A stretch of 64,000 nt of DNA from Salegentibacter sp. 24 (GTDB lineage: Bacteria > Bacteroidota > Bacteroidia > Flavobacteriales > Flavobacteriaceae): the NCBI RefSeq assembly GCF_004362395.1, contig NZ_SNWE01000010.1, positions 1 to 64,000 on the forward strand. The letters are read 5' to 3'. The position numbers were made by a program, and so were the translations under genes. How positions within the stretch are numbered: position 1 is the first letter of the stretch; each line of letters opens with the position of its first letter. This document shows, piece by piece, positions 62,501 to 64,000 of this stretch. The notes below the pieces were generated by a model that made no database searches, was not told the origin of the DNA, and saw nothing but the letters and a program-made list of their open reading frames with translations.

Positions 62501-64000
62501 TTAAATAGAAATCTCTGTATTCAAATTAATTTTAATTATTTGGTCCTTAATAAGATGTAGTTCCTGCAACAGTTGCCCGTTTTTAAAGGGTATGTTTTTT
62601 TTAATGAATAGTTGCTGGTAATAGGATATACCTTCCAGAATATTGGCTTTAAATTTTTCCAGTTTATTCTTCTGTTTAATAGAAGGGGCCTCCTTAAATT
62701 CTTCAATTTCATTCTTGAAATAATCCAGGTATATCTTGAGTTCCTTGATAAACATATTAGGACGGTTAGGCATATTCATCACGGAAATTTTCCCGTAGAT
62801 GTGTTGTACCATTTTAGAAAGCGATATAACTTTAGAAAAATAGGCCAGATTTGGTCCCGGGCAGATAGCGACTCCCTGGGCCTGCCCTTTTATCACCATA
62901 TCATTTTCAATAAAAGAAGCGTTTCCTAAGCCTACGCACAAACAAGCTTTTTCGGTTATTTTATTTTTCTCTTTTTCCAAAGCCAACGCTGAGAGGTTTT
63001 CCTTCCTGTCTTCCAATTCCTTGAGTTTTAAATCCTGGAACTTCTTAGATGCGGAACAAAGTCCCATTTCAACATATTCTTTATTTAGTGCTAGGTATTT
63101 TTTTGGACAGGAACTCCCAGCTTTGTTAGCAGCAATTCGTTTTATTTTCAATTGTTCATTGGTAGTCCCTTTTACGGTATTAAATGGGATTCCCAAAGGA
63201 GAAATGTGACTTAAATAAAGATCCTCCTCTTTAGCTTTAACAAGTAGTTGCCGTGTTTTGATATCAACCGAGGTAGCCTCTGGGACAAGTAAAAATGGAG
63301 TACCCCATCCTACTGAAGAAACCTGGTAATAATCTAACAAAAAATCATGTTCTTCGGCGGTTCCTACACCTCCCTGCACCGTAATTTTTACATCATAAGG
63401 TTTTTCAGGTACAGGCAATTCTTTCTGTCTTAAGGCTTTGCTCATTAACTGATGAGCAGAACCAATAAGTTCTATTTTCTTTTGATTAAATTCCTCCAAA
63501 ATTGGACCTAAAAGATGTCCATCAGTTGCAAAAGCATGTCCGCCACAGTTCAGTCCGGATTCAATACGATACTCTGACACCCATAATCCTTTCTTTGCCA
63601 GGTAATTTCCCTGTATTGAAGCAGATCTATAATCACTTACCTTTAGGATAATTTTCTTTTTTAAAATACCATTAGTATCTGGAAAGAAATCTTTAAAATT
63701 TTCAAAATAACTATAAAGCCTGGGATTAAGTCCTGCCGAAAGCACAACTGAAGAAGAAAGTTTGGAATTGGCAAATCCTCGAAGGGCAGCATGTGCATCA
63801 TTGAATTCTACCGGCAATTGTTCATTCTTTTCGTAATTGTCTTTATCGATCTTGGCCATAATATTAACATCTATACTTCCTGGGCTTAGATGTTTGTCAA
63901 TATAATCACTCAGTTTCCTTTTGGCACCAGCTCCCTTATTGAGCCAATATTGCAAGCCTTCCTTTATCTCAGAATGATTGGGTAAAATAGCGATGTAATT
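62501..64000 (-). CDS. Unrecognised conserved-type protein, 5' end beyond the window
   Basis: The frame is open to base 64000: codons before the first listed start still read IAILPNHSEIKEGLQYW, so the gene continues past the edge and at least 500 residues are seen. I do not recognise the family. Visible features: GLNCGGHAFATDGHLLGP, TVQGGVGTAEEHDFLLDYYQ, SSVGWGTPFLLVPEATSVD, which have the look of a TIM-barrel flavin enzyme. Conserved-looking Cys lie in SSCPKKYLALNKEYVEMGLC, EKACLCVGLG and AICPGPN, possibly a metal or Fe-S site. No signal peptide is seen. Monocistronic as far as visible. Confidence 0.6.
   Translation of the reverse strand, partial: NYIAILPNHSEIKEGLQYWLNKGAGAKRKLSDYIDKHLSPGSIDVNIMAKIDKDNYEKNEQLPVEFNDAHAALRGFANSKLSSSVVLSAGLNPRLYSYFENFKDFFPDTNGILKKKIILKVSDYRSASIQGNYLAKKGLWVSEYRIESGLNCGGHAFATDGHLLGPILEEFNQKKIELIGSAHQLMSKALRQKELPVPEKPYDVKITVQGGVGTAEEHDFLLDYYQVSSVGWGTPFLLVPEATSVDIKTRQLLVKAKEEDLYLSHISPLGIPFNTVKGTTNEQLKIKRIAANKAGSSCPKKYLALNKEYVEMGLCSASKKFQDLKLKELEDRKENLSALALEKEKNKITEKACLCVGLGNASFIENDMVIKGQAQGVAICPGPNLAYFSKVISLSKMVQHIYGKISVMNMPNRPNMFIKELKIYLDYFKNEIEEFKEAPSIKQKNKLEKFKANILEGISYYQQLFIKKNIPFKNGQLLQELHLIKDQIIKINLNTEISI

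Overview
The window is chromosomal DNA of a marine-type Flavobacteriaceae bacterium (phylum Bacteroidota), probably near Gramella/Christiangramia, Salegentibacter or Zunongwangia. The grounds are low GC, Bacteroidota-type promoters (TTG-N20to22-TAnnTTTG), a SusC-like TonB-dependent receptor, DUF4834, YfhO and DUF2520 proteins, a ResB-CcsA fusion, and a probable capnine (sulfonolipid) gene pair typical of gliding Bacteroidota. I see no rRNA, tRNA, CRISPR array or prophage.

Layout. 0-5.6 kb (minus): surface-polysaccharide genes (flippase, glycosyltransferase, YfhO) and a DUF4834 protein. 5.7-6.7 kb: outer-membrane transporter-like protein with a strong terminator. 6.77-10.62 kb: two group IIC introns, head to tail with no spacer, directly behind that terminator. 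10.6-13.1 kb: PLP enzyme pair that looks like cysteate acyltransferase plus cysteate synthase. 13.3-23.9 kb: S9 peptidase, YbaB, threonine aldolase, prfB with its programmed +1 frameshift, an ArsC-like protein, a TonB receptor and fumC. 24-27 kb: cytochrome c maturation fusion. 27.4-31.2 kb: a compact operon (DUF2520, KdsC-like, SMR, UbiA, Maf, then MscS). 31.3-36.7 kb: PIG-L deacetylase, an overlapping 35-residue membrane protein, a sodium:solute symporter and a Gfo/Idh/MocA oxidoreductase. 36.9-44.5 kb: trxB, a TRIC channel, a split YeeE/YedE pair, an atypical hydroxyacid dehydrogenase behind an overlapping 46-residue ORF, and a three-subunit acyl-CoA carboxylase. 45-56 kb: a sulfur/sulfide and respiration region (persulfide dioxygenase-rhodanese, sterol desaturase, cytochrome bd, TauE/SafE, Crp/Fnr regulator). 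56-64 kb: sbcDC, a decayed TnpB remnant, a GAF histidine kinase, and an unrecognised protein cut by the right edge.

The most interesting signal is regulatory. The palindrome GTAAC-N4-GTTAC occurs three times, upstream of YeeE/YedE, of the sterol desaturase-persulfide dioxygenase operon, and of TauE/SafE. In each case its centre lies exactly 36.5 bp from the last base of the -7 box. This is class II Crp/Fnr geometry, and the third site is 7 bp from the end of a crp/fnr-type gene whose product has a Cys cluster in its sensor domain. Together these suggest a sulfide/persulfide-responsive regulon. The sulfite made by persulfide oxidation could be exported (TauE) or, speculatively, used to make cysteate for sulfonolipids.

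All calls come from reading sequence and translations by eye. No alignment or database search was run.
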